From DAOVQB01 sp023128935 (GTDB taxonomy: Bacteria > Eisenbacteria > RBG-16-71-46 > CAIMUX01 > WJJG01), in NCBI GenBank assembly GCA_030628905.1, contig DAOVQB010000252.1:1-5298 (forward strand): 5,298 nt of DNA, written 5' to 3'. The position numbers were made by a program, and so were the translations under genes. Positions 5,088 through 5,298 of the stretch are shown here, one piece after another; the stretch's first letter is position 1, and the number at the start of each line of letters is the position of its first letter. Below the pieces are notes generated by a model that was not told where the DNA came from, did not search any database, and saw nothing but the letters and a program-made list of their open reading frames with translations.

Positions 5088-5298
5088 TCACGACAATCGC
5101 TCCAGCAATGACGCAATGTCCTCGTCGTTCTCATCACCAGGCCACTTCCCGATGAGTTCGTTGATTCCTGAGCGAGGGCCCTGTTGAATCCGGAACTCCG
5201 CAGGTCGGCTCTGCTGGAGCAGCGGACGGGGCATTTGCGACCAGGCTTCGAGGTCATCTTCGGCCGCCTGCACGATTCCCTCTACTTCGATCCTCTGT
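5088..5298 (-). CDS. Putative VapB-like antitoxin, C-terminal part, 5' end beyond the window
   Basis: An open minus-strand frame runs from the right edge to TGA at 5090-5088, about 69 residues visible. It ends GINELIGKWPGDENDEDIAS then LLERLS. I associate the pattern GKWPGDE.DEE....L.ELS with small proteins encoded just before PIN toxins, and the acidic, helical tail suits toxin binding. The next gene downstream is the PIN toxin remnant, only 14 bp away, which supports an antitoxin role. No DNA-binding domain is visible in the part shown. The frame stays open beyond a possible internal GTG at 5273, so I do not assign a start. The family assignment rests on the tail motif and position, and is moderate. 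Confidence 0.6.
   Translation of the reverse strand, partial: QRIEVEGIVQAAEDDLEAWSQMPRPLLQQSRPAEFRIQQGPRSGINELIGKWPGDENDEDIASLLERLS

Noticed and set aside
5060..5257. Second minus-strand frame over the antitoxin region
   Set aside because: The alternative frame carries the GKWPGDE tail and the right spacing to the toxin start; this one is shadow-like.

Overview
This is a GC-rich bacterial accessory region. Every gene I can support lies on the minus strand, so transcription runs from high to low coordinates. The gene families (AbiEi antitoxin, AlbA_2/GHKL-type ATP-binding proteins, a PIN-domain toxin, an IS21 helper ATPase) occur in many phyla. The sequence does not fix the host; a GC-rich free-living bacterium is as far as I can go. 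The long plus-strand open frames are antisense shadows of these genes.

Layout in order of transcription. (1) 5298-4490: the C-terminal part of a probable VapB-like antitoxin enters from the right edge. It is followed by a PIN-domain (VapC) toxin that has lost the middle of its domain and changed frame, then by a small intact-looking zinc-ribbon protein. (2) 4489-3841: about 290 bp with no supportable gene, then the decayed 3' end of an IS21-family istB gene and the repeat-bearing end of that element. (3) 3840-1402: one large AlbA_2/GHKL ATP-binding-protein gene, now a pseudogene. It carries an internal deletion with frame change, two in-frame stops (TAA, TAG), and a 593-bp insertion at 1865-2457. 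(4) 1405-584: the central/ATPase part of a second, different AlbA_2-type protein, lacking its N-terminal domain and its C-terminal end. (5) 600-1: a well-preserved AbiEi antitoxin (type IV toxin-antitoxin) that runs off the left edge; its AbiEii toxin would lie outside.

The most informative structure is the 593-bp insertion. It has 25-bp imperfect terminal inverted repeats starting TGT and ending ACA, and 5-bp target duplications (CCACT). Its right end shares a 27-bp block (24 identical) with the non-coding end of the istB remnant at 3875-3901. It therefore looks like a non-autonomous, MITE-like IS21 derivative. Removing the element and one CCACT copy rejoins the ATPase gene in frame (...LQQLV + VQGFLEQ...).

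Overall this is a defence/toxin-antitoxin island in decay. The one visible gene that is clearly conserved in its active form is abiEi. Its start codon lies inside the truncated ATPase gene, whose GTG start in turn overlaps the stop of the orphan winged-helix fragment. The three leftmost minus-strand frames thus form an overlapping chain that could be translationally coupled.
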